42,909 nucleotides of DNA from a virus. How positions within the stretch are numbered: the stretch's first letter is position 1; each line of letters begins with the position of its first letter. The notes below the pieces were generated by a model. That model saw only the letters and a list, made by a program, of their open reading frames with translations, made no database searches and was not told the origin of the DNA. The stretch lies in the IMG/VR virus record IMGVR_UViG_3300034112_001744, positions 1 through 42,909 of that record. One strand, given 5' to 3'. The translations under genes and the position numbers were made by a program. Below, piece after piece: positions 22,308 through 31,031 of the stretch.

Positions 22308-23222
22308 ATGAGCACCTACATAAAAAAAATGACCGGCTATAAAGCCACTGACAGCGATCTCAAATGCCGCGATCATCAATTCATCCTTGGCGAATGGTCG
22401 CCTGTGATCGAGGGCGATTTGCAGTTATGCGTCAAAGGTTATCACTTCTGCGTTCAGCCTTCCGGTGTTTGGTCTTATTACAACTCGTCAACGACTCGCG
22501 TGTTCCAATGCGAAGCCGAGGATGTGTTAGAAGTTCCAACCGAAGCGGGAGCAAATTTTAAACTAGTTGCTCGTCGCATCCGACTTGTTGAGGAGATCAC
22601 GCCGGGCAAGGTCGGTAATGACAAGTCCAACACCGGCAACAGCAACACCGGCTACAGCAACACCGGCGACAGAAACACCGGCGACAGCAACACCGGCGAC
22701 AGAAACACCGGCGACAGAAACGCCGGCTACGGCAACGCCGGCTACGGCAACACCGGCTACAGCAACACCGGCGACAGAAACACCGGCAACAGCAACACCG
22801 GCTACAGCAACACCGGCGACAGAAACACCGGCAACAGCAACACCGGCTACGGCAACACCGGCTACAGAAACACCGGCTACGGCAACACCGGCTACAGAAA
22901 CACCGGCTACAGCAACACCGGCTACAGCAACACCGGCGACAGAAACACCGGCAACAGAAACACCGGCTACGGCAACGCGACTAATTACTCAGCAGGTTTC
23001 TTTTGCGTAAAAGAGCCGAAGGTTATCTCGTTCGATAAGCAAACGCAGCTCACTCGCGACCAGTTCGTCGCCAAGTTTCCGGAATACTACGCGCTGAGTG
23101 AATTGCTGCTCAAAGTGGTCACCATCGACTTTGAACCGTTCAAACGTATTCCTGGCATCACGCCAGCCAAGCTAAAGGCTTTGCACCGCAAGCATCTTCT
23201 TGCCAGAAAACTCATCAAGTAA
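22308..23222 (+). CDS. DUF7666-like protein with 23 NxGxx pentapeptide repeats
   Basis: 304 residues. Residues 1 to 105 (YKATDSDLKCRDHQFILGEW; VKGYHFCVQPSGVWSYY) follow the DUF7666 pattern found in phages. Residues about 108 to 222 are 23 NTGxx units (a few NAG), a pentapeptide array expected to fold as a solenoid. A helical C-terminus follows (DQFVAKFPEYYALSELLLK). The fourth residue of each unit is only Tyr, Asp or Asn and the fifth only Ser, Arg or Gly. Role unknown. It lies just before recT. Confidence 0.75.
   Translation: MSTYIKKMTGYKATDSDLKCRDHQFILGEWSPVIEGDLQLCVKGYHFCVQPSGVWSYYNSSTTRVFQCEAEDVLEVPTEAGANFKLVARRIRLVEEITPGKVGNDKSNTGNSNTGYSNTGDRNTGDSNTGDRNTGDRNAGYGNAGYGNTGYSNTGDRNTGNSNTGYSNTGDRNTGNSNTGYGNTGYRNTGYGNTGYRNTGYSNTGYSNTGDRNTGNRNTGYGNATNYSAGFFCVKEPKVISFDKQTQLTRDQFVAKFPEYYALSELLLKVVTIDFEPFKRIPGITPAKLKALHRKHLLARKLIK
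22629..22973 (+). repeat. Tandem 15-bp coding repeat, 23 units
   Basis: Units have an almost invariant 9-bp core AACACCGGC (GCC for ACC in two units) followed by a NAC codon (TAC, GAC or AAC) and AGC, AGA or GGC. Near-identity of the core points to recent expansion or gene conversion. Not a CRISPR: no spacers. Confidence 0.95.
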
Positions 23223-23243
23223 CACCACCTCACCATTTTCATT

Positions 23244-24125
23244 ATGAGCGATACCCAACTGGCCCAAGTGCCACAAAAACAAACATCTGCCCTCGCTTTG
23301 ATGGCTGGCAAATACAACGTGGAGCCAAGCAAGCTCCTCGAAACCCTCAAAAACACCGTGTTTCGCGGGGCAACAAACGACGAACTGCTTGCCCTCGTGG
23401 TTGTCTCGAATGAATACGGCCTCAATCCGCTCACGAAGGAAATCTATGCTTTTCCGGCCAAGGGCGGCGGCATTGTGCCGGTCGTCTCAATCGACGGCTG
23501 GATTCGCATGATGAACGACCATCCGCAGTTTGACGGCATCGACTACCAGTTCGAGCACGACGAACAGGGTAGGCTCGTTTCCTGCACGTCCATCATTTAC
23601 CGCAAGGACCGCAGCCATCCGACACGGGTAACGGAGTACCTCGCGGAATGCCGCCGTAATACAGAGCCTTGGAAAATGGAACGCCGCATGCTGCGCCACA
23701 AGGCCACCATTCAAGGTGCTCGCGTGGCGTTTGGTTTTAGCGGCATCACGGACGAGGACGAAGCAGCCGCTACACCAGGGCTTGCCAATGCTCGCGACGT
23801 GACGCCGAAGCCCGCTCGTGCCACGCCGCTTGATCCCACGAAGCTACCCGGAGAGCCAGCGCCAGCCGAAGCCACGCCAGTAGTCGAGGCCCAGGTTGTT
23901 GAACCTGCGCCGGAAGATGCCGAGCCTACTGAGGCCGAGATGCTGGCAAACGACATCATCGAAGATGTGAAAGCGTCCGATGCTCAAAGCCTCGCGTCTT
24001 ATATTGAGCAGGCAGATAAACAGCTCTCGGGCGAACCTCAGCAGAAGGTCAAAAGAGCCATCGTGGCACGGGCTAAGGTGCTTGGTGTGAAGTGGAACAA
24101 AGAAAAAGGAGGGTTTGAAGCATGA
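23244..24125 (+). CDS. recT: RecT/Bet-family single-strand annealing protein
   Basis: 293 residues. The core has ATNDELLALVVVSNEYGLNP, LTKEIYAFPAKGGGIVPVVS, DGWIRMMNDHPQFDGI and WKMERRMLRHKATIQGARVA, the Bet/RecT arrangement. It anneals complementary single strands during phage recombination and replication. After about residue 165 comes a variable Pro/Ala/Glu-rich linker and a helical C-terminus. It overlaps the RecE-like nuclease gene by 4 bp, its usual partner. Confidence 0.9.
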   Translation: MSDTQLAQVPQKQTSALALMAGKYNVEPSKLLETLKNTVFRGATNDELLALVVVSNEYGLNPLTKEIYAFPAKGGGIVPVVSIDGWIRMMNDHPQFDGIDYQFEHDEQGRLVSCTSIIYRKDRSHPTRVTEYLAECRRNTEPWKMERRMLRHKATIQGARVAFGFSGITDEDEAAATPGLANARDVTPKPARATPLDPTKLPGEPAPAEATPVVEAQVVEPAPEDAEPTEAEMLANDIIEDVKASDAQSLASYIEQADKQLSGEPQQKVKRAIVARAKVLGVKWNKEKGGFEA

Positions 24126-24982
24126 ATCTTTTTGAAATCAGCCCTCGCGACTACCATTCAAAACTGACTTGCAATCGCGCCAACATCCACGCGGCGGACT
24201 CGTTTTTGTCAAAGTCGGTGATCTACGAACTTGATTCGCGCTCTCTCTGGAAGTGGCGCTACCACCCTCGCAAGATGGAGCCAACGGCTGCGATGCAGTG
24301 GGGTTCATTGGTAGATTGCCTTGCTACGACGCCGGAGCTTTTGAGCGAGTCCATCGCTATATCGCCCTATGACTCCTACCGGACCAAGGAGGCGCGAGAG
24401 TGGCGCGATGCACAACTGGCCGCGAAACTCATTCTTGCCACCAAGGAAGACGTAGAGCTTGCCCAACAGGCCGCCAAGATGCTGACCGAAACCTGCAAAG
24501 CGTCCGCCGACATCTTCGCCAAGTCTAAGTCCCAGGTTATCATTGCTGGCCGTGTGCTGGGTGTTAAATGCAAGGGCCTTGTGGACCTCGCACCGGAAGG
24601 TGAGGACTTTCTGGCCGATTTGAAAACGATCAACGATTTCAGCGCCGAGGGCTTTGCTAAAGCAGTTTCAAACTTTGGCTACCACGTTCAAGCAGGTATG
24701 TACTTGAATCTTTGGAATGCTATGTTCCCAAACGACCAGCGCACGCGGTTCAAATTCGTGTGGCAGGAATCCGAAGCGCCCTTTGAAACGTGCGTGACGG
24801 AGCTTTCTCCGCCCGACATTGAAGCCGGATGGCTTTACACTTCGACACTCATTAAGCGCCTCATTGAGGCTACCGCTTCTGACAAATGGCCGATGGCGTT
24901 TGAGGGGCAAAACATAACCACCACACGCCCAACGTGGGCAAGTATCCAGGAAGAGGCAAAACTCCAAACATCTGCACAATGA
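24122..24982 (+). CDS. RecE-like PD-(D/E)XK exonuclease (DUF3799-type)
   Basis: 286 residues. GLVDLAPEG (D155), FLADLKT (D166, K168) and YHVQAGMYLNLW (Q190) are motifs II, III and IV of the RecB/RecE nuclease fold, and WGSLVDCLATTPE (about 60 to 72) is the usual N-terminal helix, although its common His is replaced. It resects double-strand ends so that RecT can load. GGAGG lies 9 bp before its ATG, one of the few Shine-Dalgarno-like sites. Confidence 0.85.
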   Translation: MNLFEISPRDYHSKLTCNRANIHAADSFLSKSVIYELDSRSLWKWRYHPRKMEPTAAMQWGSLVDCLATTPELLSESIAISPYDSYRTKEAREWRDAQLAAKLILATKEDVELAQQAAKMLTETCKASADIFAKSKSQVIIAGRVLGVKCKGLVDLAPEGEDFLADLKTINDFSAEGFAKAVSNFGYHVQAGMYLNLWNAMFPNDQRTRFKFVWQESEAPFETCVTELSPPDIEAGWLYTSTLIKRLIEATASDKWPMAFEGQNITTTRPTWASIQEEAKLQTSAQ

Positions 24983-25281
24983 ACATCCACGACATCACCA
25001 AACAGATTCGCGCCTTCGCGGACGAACTCGACGCCGCAAAGGCCCCCAAACAACCGCTCGGGCCGCAGGACGTGACACCGGGAAGCGTGCTGCTGTCCTC
25101 ATCTGGTGGAGTAAATGGGATGCAATGGACCCAAGTTTTTTGCGTTAAATCAAGAGGTGTCGAAATAAATGGCCGGGACTGCATAACATGGGCCGAACTA
25201 AAAGAGCATTGGAAAATTAACCGCCCCAAGCACCGCGACGCTGACGGCAACCCGACACTCTGGGAGGCTTGCGAGAAGTGA
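24979..25281 (+). CDS. Small phage protein, unknown
   Basis: 100 residues from ATG 24979 in an ATGA overlap. An N-terminal amphipathic helix (DITKQIRAFADELDAAKAPK) precedes a beta domain (PGSVLLSSSGG; WTQVFCVKSRGVEINGRDC). No family recognised. The 60 bp after it contain a small imperfect hairpin near 25271-25292. Confidence 0.6.
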   Translation: MNIHDITKQIRAFADELDAAKAPKQPLGPQDVTPGSVLLSSSGGVNGMQWTQVFCVKSRGVEINGRDCITWAELKEHWKINRPKHRDADGNPTLWEACEK

Positions 25282-25341
25282 AAATCTTCGCGATTGATTG
25301 TTATGGCATGGACATTTGTTAAAACCATTCCATAATGCGTT

Positions 25342-25752
25342 ATGCAAACCATTGAAGAACGAAGGGCTAAGAACGCGCAGCGAGCAAGAGAGTGGCGTAA
25401 AAAGCACCCAGGCGACCCGCGTAAAGGCAAGCGAGCTAAATACACTGCTCAATACAGGGAAACGGAAGGTTATAAAAAAGCCCAAGAAAAATACAAAAAT
25501 TCCGAAAAAAGAAAAGCGACTAATCGCCTATCGTTACGCCAAGCACGCTTACTTGAGCCTTTGAAGTCAAGAGCGCGGGATGCAGTGAAGCACGCTGTAA
25601 AAAGCGGCAGACTGCAAAAACCGAAGTGCTGCCAAGCATGCGGGAATAGCGGATTGATCCACGGGCATCACGAAGATTACAGCCAAAAGCTAGCGGTTAT
25701 ATGGGTCTGCCCGCCTTGTCACACAAAGATCCACAAAGGCTCCAAACAATGA
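25342..25752 (+). CDS. Free-standing HNH endonuclease
   Basis: 136 residues. A lysine/arginine-rich N-terminal 90 residues (EERRAKNAQRAREWRKKHPG) precede the HNH core: C97-x2-C100, IHGHHEDY (H109, H110) and CPPCHTKIH (C123, C126, H127, H131). Codons are A-rich compared with recT and rusA around it (for example runs of AAA), consistent with a mobile gene inserted between the recombination genes. Unlike 12760-13086 it has no tRNA-like flanks. Confidence 0.88.
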   Translation: MQTIEERRAKNAQRAREWRKKHPGDPRKGKRAKYTAQYRETEGYKKAQEKYKNSEKRKATNRLSLRQARLLEPLKSRARDAVKHAVKSGRLQKPKCCQACGNSGLIHGHHEDYSQKLAVIWVCPPCHTKIHKGSKQ

Positions 25753-26198
25753 AACCCATCATCTTTTTTGCCCCCTGCATCCCCAAGGGCCAGCCTCGCG
25801 TCAAAGCCTGCCGACGTGGTGCGTTCACGCGGGTCTATACACCAGACACGGCGGACGACTTCAAGGAGGCGGTGCAGGCTGCCGCTAAACATGCGATGTG
25901 GAACCATTCACTACACCCTTTGTTTGGCAACGGCCCCGTTCGCGTCGATTGGGAATGCGTTTTCCCGCGTCCAAAGGCGCACTTCACCAGCAAAGGACAG
26001 ATTAAATCCACAGCCCCAAAATGGCACACGCAAACGCCCGACCGCGACAACCTCGACAAGGCAATCCTTGATGCCCTCACCTCAATTGAGATGTGGCATG
26101 ACGACCGCCAAGCCTGCTCCGGCATGCTCATTAAACGCTGGGCCGCACTTGGCGAGCCTTCCGGCGTTCAAATCACCATCACGGCCATCCCGGCCTAA
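25749..26198 (+). CDS. rusA: RusA Holliday junction resolvase
   Basis: 149 residues from ATG 25749 (ATGA overlap with the HNH gene). It has GQPRVKACRRGAFTRVYTPD near the N-terminus and PDRDNLDKAILDAL followed by WHDDRQ. Asp98, Asp100 and Asp119 have the same spacing (2 and 19) as the catalytic Asp70, 72 and 91 of E. coli RusA. It cuts four-way junctions in replication or recombination intermediates before packaging. Confidence 0.9.
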   Translation: MKPIIFFAPCIPKGQPRVKACRRGAFTRVYTPDTADDFKEAVQAAAKHAMWNHSLHPLFGNGPVRVDWECVFPRPKAHFTSKGQIKSTAPKWHTQTPDRDNLDKAILDALTSIEMWHDDRQACSGMLIKRWAALGEPSGVQITITAIPA

Positions 26199-26214
26199 CC
26201 AAAACACGAACATC

Positions 26215-26571
26215 ATGGCACGTCCCATCAAAATCAAAATCAACGTCACGAAGATTCTCAAAGACTACATCTTTGAGGGTAAAAACGGCAAGTACCTTAA
26301 CCTCGTCGCATGGCCGAACAAAAACGGCACTGGCCAGTATGGCGATACGCATTTCGTCTCGCAGGATTTGCCAAAGGAAGCGCGTGATTCTGGCGTTCAA
26401 GCGCCAATTCTCGGCAACCTCACGCTACCAGAAGAAGAAGCGCCACCGCCTCGCCAGCAAACCCGGCCAGCGCCTCGCCCGAATGCACCACGCCGTCAGC
26501 CTCCAGGGACGATCCAGTATGACGAGCCGCAAATCGAGGGCGGCATGGAAACCGACGACATTCCCTTTTGA
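26215..26571 (+). CDS. SSB-like protein with DDIPF acidic tip
   Basis: 118 residues. A short beta region (KIKINVTKILKDYIFEGKNG; YLNLVAWPNKNGTGQYGDTH) could be a reduced OB fold. A Pro/Arg/Gln linker leads to GGMETDDIPF at the very C-terminus, the tip by which SSB proteins recruit RecT, RusA-like and helicase partners. The OB domain is shorter than that of bacterial SSB. AACACGAACATC precedes the ATG; no Shine-Dalgarno. Confidence 0.72.
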   Translation: MARPIKIKINVTKILKDYIFEGKNGKYLNLVAWPNKNGTGQYGDTHFVSQDLPKEARDSGVQAPILGNLTLPEEEAPPPRQQTRPAPRPNAPRRQPPGTIQYDEPQIEGGMETDDIPF

Positions 26572-26580
26572 TCCACCACC

Positions 26581-26587
26581 AACGACC
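26581..26587 (+). promoter_or_regulatory. AACGACC start-proximal motif
   Basis: Four bases before the ATG at 26592. Confidence 0.35.
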
Positions 26588-26591
26588 ACGC

Positions 26592-26909
26592 ATGAAACAA
26601 GAACCAAAATCCGCCTACTCCCGCGACATCATCAAGCGCATAAAAGCCGCTGCCAAAAAGCAGGTCGAAGGATGCCTCTCCGTCCGCCACATCTTCCCGC
26701 GTGCTTATTGCGTCGCCAAACCGGCTCCAGGATGCGCCATTTTTGTCATACCGTGGCAAGATGCCGAGACTCAGGTACGCAAACCTGAGTATTCCAGTTC
26801 CGAAAGCGTGTACCAGAACGTGAAGAACGTCCAAGTCGGCGACTGGCGAGCCATCGCATACGTCAACACTGTCACGAGCGGCCAAACCTACGTCATCGAC
26901 CTTCCATGA
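26592..26909 (+). CDS. Small phage protein, unknown
   Basis: 105 residues from ATG 26592. A lysine-rich helix (SRDIIKRIKAAAKKQVEG) precedes a beta part (GCAIFVIPWQDAETQVRKPE) and WRAIAYVNTVTSGQTYVIDL. No family recognised. Overlaps the next gene by 4 bp. Confidence 0.6.
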   Translation: MKQEPKSAYSRDIIKRIKAAAKKQVEGCLSVRHIFPRAYCVAKPAPGCAIFVIPWQDAETQVRKPEYSSSESVYQNVKNVQVGDWRAIAYVNTVTSGQTYVIDLP

Positions 26910-27196
26910 CACCCACCACCTTCACAAACCGCACCCGCAAGCTCGGGCTGCATCGCAGATACATCGGCCCGGATGCCGTCGCGGAACTCGCCCAGGTTGT
27001 CCAAACGCCATTCCCTTGCGTTGCAAAAGCAGGCTGGGAAGATCGCAGCAAAGCGCCATCCACGCTCAAGAGCATGGGCAAGCTCATTGCTGCCGGGCTG
27101 GCTCGACTCAATCCAGACGCCAAGCAATACGAGGCCACCGACGACGGGCGCGAATGGCTCGGCAAAATCATCGACAGCGGAATCTTGATGCCATGA
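26906..27196 (+). CDS. Small wHTH-like protein
   Basis: 96 residues. SKAPSTLKSMGKLIAAGLAR, then KQYEATDDGREWL, resembles a winged helix-turn-helix. It may bind DNA in the replication region. Starts and ends in ATGA overlaps. Confidence 0.55.
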   Translation: MTPTTFTNRTRKLGLHRRYIGPDAVAELAQVVQTPFPCVAKAGWEDRSKAPSTLKSMGKLIAAGLARLNPDAKQYEATDDGREWLGKIIDSGILMP

Positions 27197-27615
27197 ACAC
27201 CGCCCCTCCCGAGTTCCTATTCGACGCCCTCGCCACCACGGCGCTCCCGTGTGGCAACCGCGAAGTCACTGCCAATCCCGTGAAGGTGAAGCTGGAAGCG
27301 CCAAAGAAAGCGTCAGTTCCTCGCCGGGATCAAACCGAAGACGAGCGTCAAGCCGTGAAGTGCCTGAAGGAGCAGGTCAACTATCTACCCGCATCTTGGG
27401 ACAAGCGTTTTGCCCGCGAGTTGCTGACGACGGACATCACCGAAAAGCAGGCCGCGCAGGTGTGGCGCATGTTTTATCGTTACCGCCGCCAGATTCAACA
27501 CCCCGAGAAAGAGCGCCTTTTGAAAGTGGCCGCTCACTTTGTCACCACCACGCTGCGCACCCTCGCCAAAGAGGCCGAAGAACGCCGACGCATTGAAGCC
27601 ACAAAACAACCATGA
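27193..27615 (+). CDS. Phage protein, unknown
   Basis: 140 residues from ATG 27193. The C-terminal two thirds are helical and basic (EDERQAVKCLKEQVNYLPAS; ITEKQAAQVWRMFYRYRRQI). No family recognised. Overlapping starts place it in the early operon. Confidence 0.6.
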   Translation: MNTAPPEFLFDALATTALPCGNREVTANPVKVKLEAPKKASVPRRDQTEDERQAVKCLKEQVNYLPASWDKRFARELLTTDITEKQAAQVWRMFYRYRRQIQHPEKERLLKVAAHFVTTTLRTLAKEAEERRRIEATKQP

Positions 27616-27866
27616 ACACCACAGAACGACCAACGCCAATTACCGATGCCGCATTTGATGCCTTTTCACGCGGCGCTTGCGGCACTGCTTACCTTTGCGC
27701 CAAGATGGCGGAGCTTGAGCGCGAAAACGAAGCCTTACGGGCAGCGATTCAGCAAACCCTGATGGAAAATCTACATTTGGCGGATGGCGACGTTTGCACG
27801 CTCAAGCGCCTGAAAGATGCCATCGGCTTTTCGCCACCAAAAACCCCTTGCCAGCCGAGTCTGTAA
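27612..27866 (+). CDS. Small phage protein, TDAAF type
   Basis: 84 residues. RPTPITDAAFDAF, then a coiled coil CAKMAELERENEALRAAIQQ, is a pattern common in phage accessory proteins of unknown function. Confidence 0.65.
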   Translation: MNTTERPTPITDAAFDAFSRGACGTAYLCAKMAELERENEALRAAIQQTLMENLHLADGDVCTLKRLKDAIGFSPPKTPCQPSL

Positions 27867-27923
27867 CGCAATAGTCAACGCACGCCGACTAGAAACGGCC
27901 AGTCAATATGCCACATCTCAAAA

Positions 27924-27993
27924 TGCTCCCCACACTCCAAGGAACCCGCGCATATCGGATTTCTAGCCTTGGTTTCGTGGGGAGCACCTTTTT
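27924..27993 (+). terminator. Long two-tier hairpin followed by five T
   Basis: Outer stem TGCTCCCCAC (27924-27933) pairs with 27977-27986 over 10 bp; inner stem CCAAGG (27937-27942) with CCTTGG (27967-27972); then CCTTTTT. It ends 6 bp before the helicase ATG. It may end the recombination operon or regulate the helicase gene. Confidence 0.65.
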
Positions 27994-27999
27994 GAAGAT

Positions 28000-29370
28000 A
28001 TGACAACTTATTCAGAGTTTATCAATCGTAAGACCCACCTTGGAGGCAACTACGGATTCAAGCCGACATTCATTCCTGATGCGGCATTCGACTTTCAACG
28101 GAGCCTTATCGAATGGAGCGTAATGAAAGGCAGGGCTGCCTTGTTTGCAGACTGCGGACTTGGAAAGTCGATGATGCAGTTAAGCTATGCTGAGAACATT
28201 GTCCGGCACACTAACAAGCCCGTGCTCATCCTGACTCCGCTGGCTGTTGGTGCGCAAATGGTCAAAGAGGCCGCCAAGTTTGGCATCTTTGCATCACGCT
28301 CAACAACGGGTAAGTTTCACCCGGGCGCTAAGGTCGTCATCACAAACTATGAGAAGCTCCACTTATTTGATGCGAATGATTTCGCCGGGACTGTATGCGA
28401 TGAGTCAAGCATTTTGAAAAACTTTGACGGCGTGACAAAATCAGCCGTGACCGACTTCATGCGAAAGCAAAAATTCGGTCTTCTTTGCACCGCTACCGCC
28501 GCGCCAAACGATCACATTGAACTTGGAACATCCAGCGAGGCTTTAGGCTATCTTGGATTCATGGATATGCTTGGCAAGTTCTTCAAGAAGGCGGAGGCTA
28601 CAACCTCACGAAGCCAAGAGCACCGCTCCGGCATCTATCGCTTTCGTGGACATGCCGAGCGCGATTTCTGGCGATGGGTATGCTCATGGGCGCGGGCTGT
28701 GCGCAAGCCGTCCGATCTTGGCTTTAGCGATGGTAAATTTAAGCTGCCTGAACTTATAACCCGCGAGCACATAGTTGAGGCGAAAGCGCCACTTGAGGGC
28801 ATGCTGTTTTCGATGCCTGCTCACGGTCTAGCCGAACAGCGCCAAGAGCGAAGCCGCACCATTGAAGAGCGTTGCGCGATGGCTGCCGCGTGCGTGGAGA
28901 ACTCCGGCAAGAGTGCGGTCATGTGGTGCCACCTGAACAGCGAGGGCGACAGGCTGGAAAAAATCATCAAGGATTCCGTCCAAGTATCCGGCGACGATCC
29001 CGATGAGGTAAAGGAAGAGCGGTTTGACGCCTTTGCTAGCGGTCAAATCCGCGTGCTCATCAGCAAGCCAAAAATCGCAGGCTTTGGCTTGAACTGGCAG
29101 CACTGCCACCACCAAACATTTTTCCCCTCGCATAGCTTCGAGCAGTGGTACCAATCCATCCGTAGAAGCTGGCGCTTTGGTCAAAAGCACGCCGTCACAA
29201 TCGACGTAGTGACATCCGAAGGCGAGCGTGGAGTCCTGCAAAATCTCCAGCGCAAAGCGGCGCAAGCCGAGGAAATGTTTTCGCATCTTGTTCAGCTTAT
29301 GAACAATGAGTTGCGGATTGAAAAGAAAGAGAAACCAACCACCAACGAAATCACACCATCATGGCTGTAA
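28000..29370 (+). CDS. SNF2-like superfamily 2 helicase
   Basis: 456 residues. Walker A is ADCGLGKS (50-57), the DExx box is VCDESSILK (D134, E135), motif III is TATAAP (164-169), and motif VI is QSIRRSWRFGQ (385-395). The region KPKIAGFGLNWQ precedes a HCHH pair. It should translocate on duplex DNA using ATP. It overlaps the methyltransferase gene by 10 bp, so the two are probably co-translated and may act together in replication or in DNA modification. Confidence 0.87.
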   Translation: MTTYSEFINRKTHLGGNYGFKPTFIPDAAFDFQRSLIEWSVMKGRAALFADCGLGKSMMQLSYAENIVRHTNKPVLILTPLAVGAQMVKEAAKFGIFASRSTTGKFHPGAKVVITNYEKLHLFDANDFAGTVCDESSILKNFDGVTKSAVTDFMRKQKFGLLCTATAAPNDHIELGTSSEALGYLGFMDMLGKFFKKAEATTSRSQEHRSGIYRFRGHAERDFWRWVCSWARAVRKPSDLGFSDGKFKLPELITREHIVEAKAPLEGMLFSMPAHGLAEQRQERSRTIEERCAMAAACVENSGKSAVMWCHLNSEGDRLEKIIKDSVQVSGDDPDEVKEERFDAFASGQIRVLISKPKIAGFGLNWQHCHHQTFFPSHSFEQWYQSIRRSWRFGQKHAVTIDVVTSEGERGVLQNLQRKAAQAEEMFSHLVQLMNNELRIEKKEKPTTNEITPSWL

Positions 29371-30347
29371 TCACACAAAAAGTAACGGACCAATTCGCCC
29401 TCTATAACGGAGACTGCTGCGAGGTCATGCAATCACTACCAGACAGGTCTGTTGATCTGTCTGTCTATTCGCCGCCGTTCTGCGGGCTATACAATTACAG
29501 TTCCGACGAGCGGGATTTGTCAAACTGCCGGAACTATGAAGAGTTCTTTGAGCATTACGGGTTTGTCGTCTCGCAGATTGCACGACTCACGAAGCCGGGC
29601 CGGATTACCGCCGTTCATTGCATGGACATTCCAAGTTCATGCAATGCCGGATGCACGCTGACAGACTTTCCCGGCGACATCATCCGCCTCCATTTGGCGA
29701 ACGGTTTCAAGTTCATCGCTCGTCACTCCGTGTGGAAAGAACCTCTTGCCGTTCGTCTCCGAACGATGGCGAAGGGACTCGCTCACAAAACCATCGTGGA
29801 CGACTCCAGCCTATGCGACGTGGCGAGCGCCGATTATCTGCTTTTGTTCCGCCGTGATGGTGAGAACGAAGTGCCTGTGGCTCATCCGACAGGACTTCAC
29901 AGCTACGCCGGTTCGCGCCAGATGCCGCATGAGCTTCTGGCCTACAAAGGCCACACCGGAAAGCAGACTGAGAATCGTTTCTCGCATTGGATCTGGCGGC
30001 AATACGCCAGCGCCTTTTGGGACGATGTTCGGATTGAGCGCGTCCTGCCCTACAAGGAATGCAAAGACCCGGACGATGAAAAACACGTTCACCCGCTTCA
30101 ACTTGACGTTATCGAGCGAGTCGTGGTCCTGCGCTCAAATCCTGGTGAAGTGGTCTTGACGCCATTTCTTGGCGTTGGGAGCGAGGCTTACGGCGCAATC
30201 ATCAATGGACGCCGCGCCATCGGTATCGAGTTGAAGGAGGCTTACTACAAGCAGGCCGTCTTAAACTGCACAGCGGCAGCCGAGGGCATCGCCCGCGAGG
30301 AAATGCCGCTTTTTGGCAATCTGAACGAAAGCGAAAGCGAGGATTGA
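29361..30347 (+). CDS. DNA methyltransferase, N4/N6 amino type (beta-class order)
   Basis: 328 residues. Catalytic motif IV is SPPF (S37-F40) near the N-terminus and the AdoMet motif FLGVGSE (269-275) near the C-terminus, the order of beta-class enzymes. SPP-aromatic is more usual for cytosine-N4 enzymes, DPPY for adenine-N6, so m4C is possible. It would protect phage DNA from restriction or mark it. No restriction enzyme gene is beside it. The target site cannot be read from sequence. Confidence 0.85.
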   Translation: MAVITQKVTDQFALYNGDCCEVMQSLPDRSVDLSVYSPPFCGLYNYSSDERDLSNCRNYEEFFEHYGFVVSQIARLTKPGRITAVHCMDIPSSCNAGCTLTDFPGDIIRLHLANGFKFIARHSVWKEPLAVRLRTMAKGLAHKTIVDDSSLCDVASADYLLLFRRDGENEVPVAHPTGLHSYAGSRQMPHELLAYKGHTGKQTENRFSHWIWRQYASAFWDDVRIERVLPYKECKDPDDEKHVHPLQLDVIERVVVLRSNPGEVVLTPFLGVGSEAYGAIINGRRAIGIELKEAYYKQAVLNCTAAAEGIAREEMPLFGNLNESESED

Positions 30348-30350
30348 GTT

Positions 30351-31021
<671 letters not shown>

Positions 31022-31031
<10 letters not shown>

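Noticed and set aside
22629-22973. Possible CRISPR array
   Set aside because: Fifteen-base units are contiguous with no spacers and are in frame within a protein gene.
22629-22973. Possible diversity-generating retroelement target
   Set aside because: Variation is at fixed positions within each repeat; no template repeat and no reverse transcriptase gene was found.
22567-23010. Second plus-strand frame reading Thr-Pro-Ala-Thr repeats
   Set aside because: A by-product of the 15-bp tandem repeat. The NxGxx frame has a proper N-terminal domain and C-terminus.
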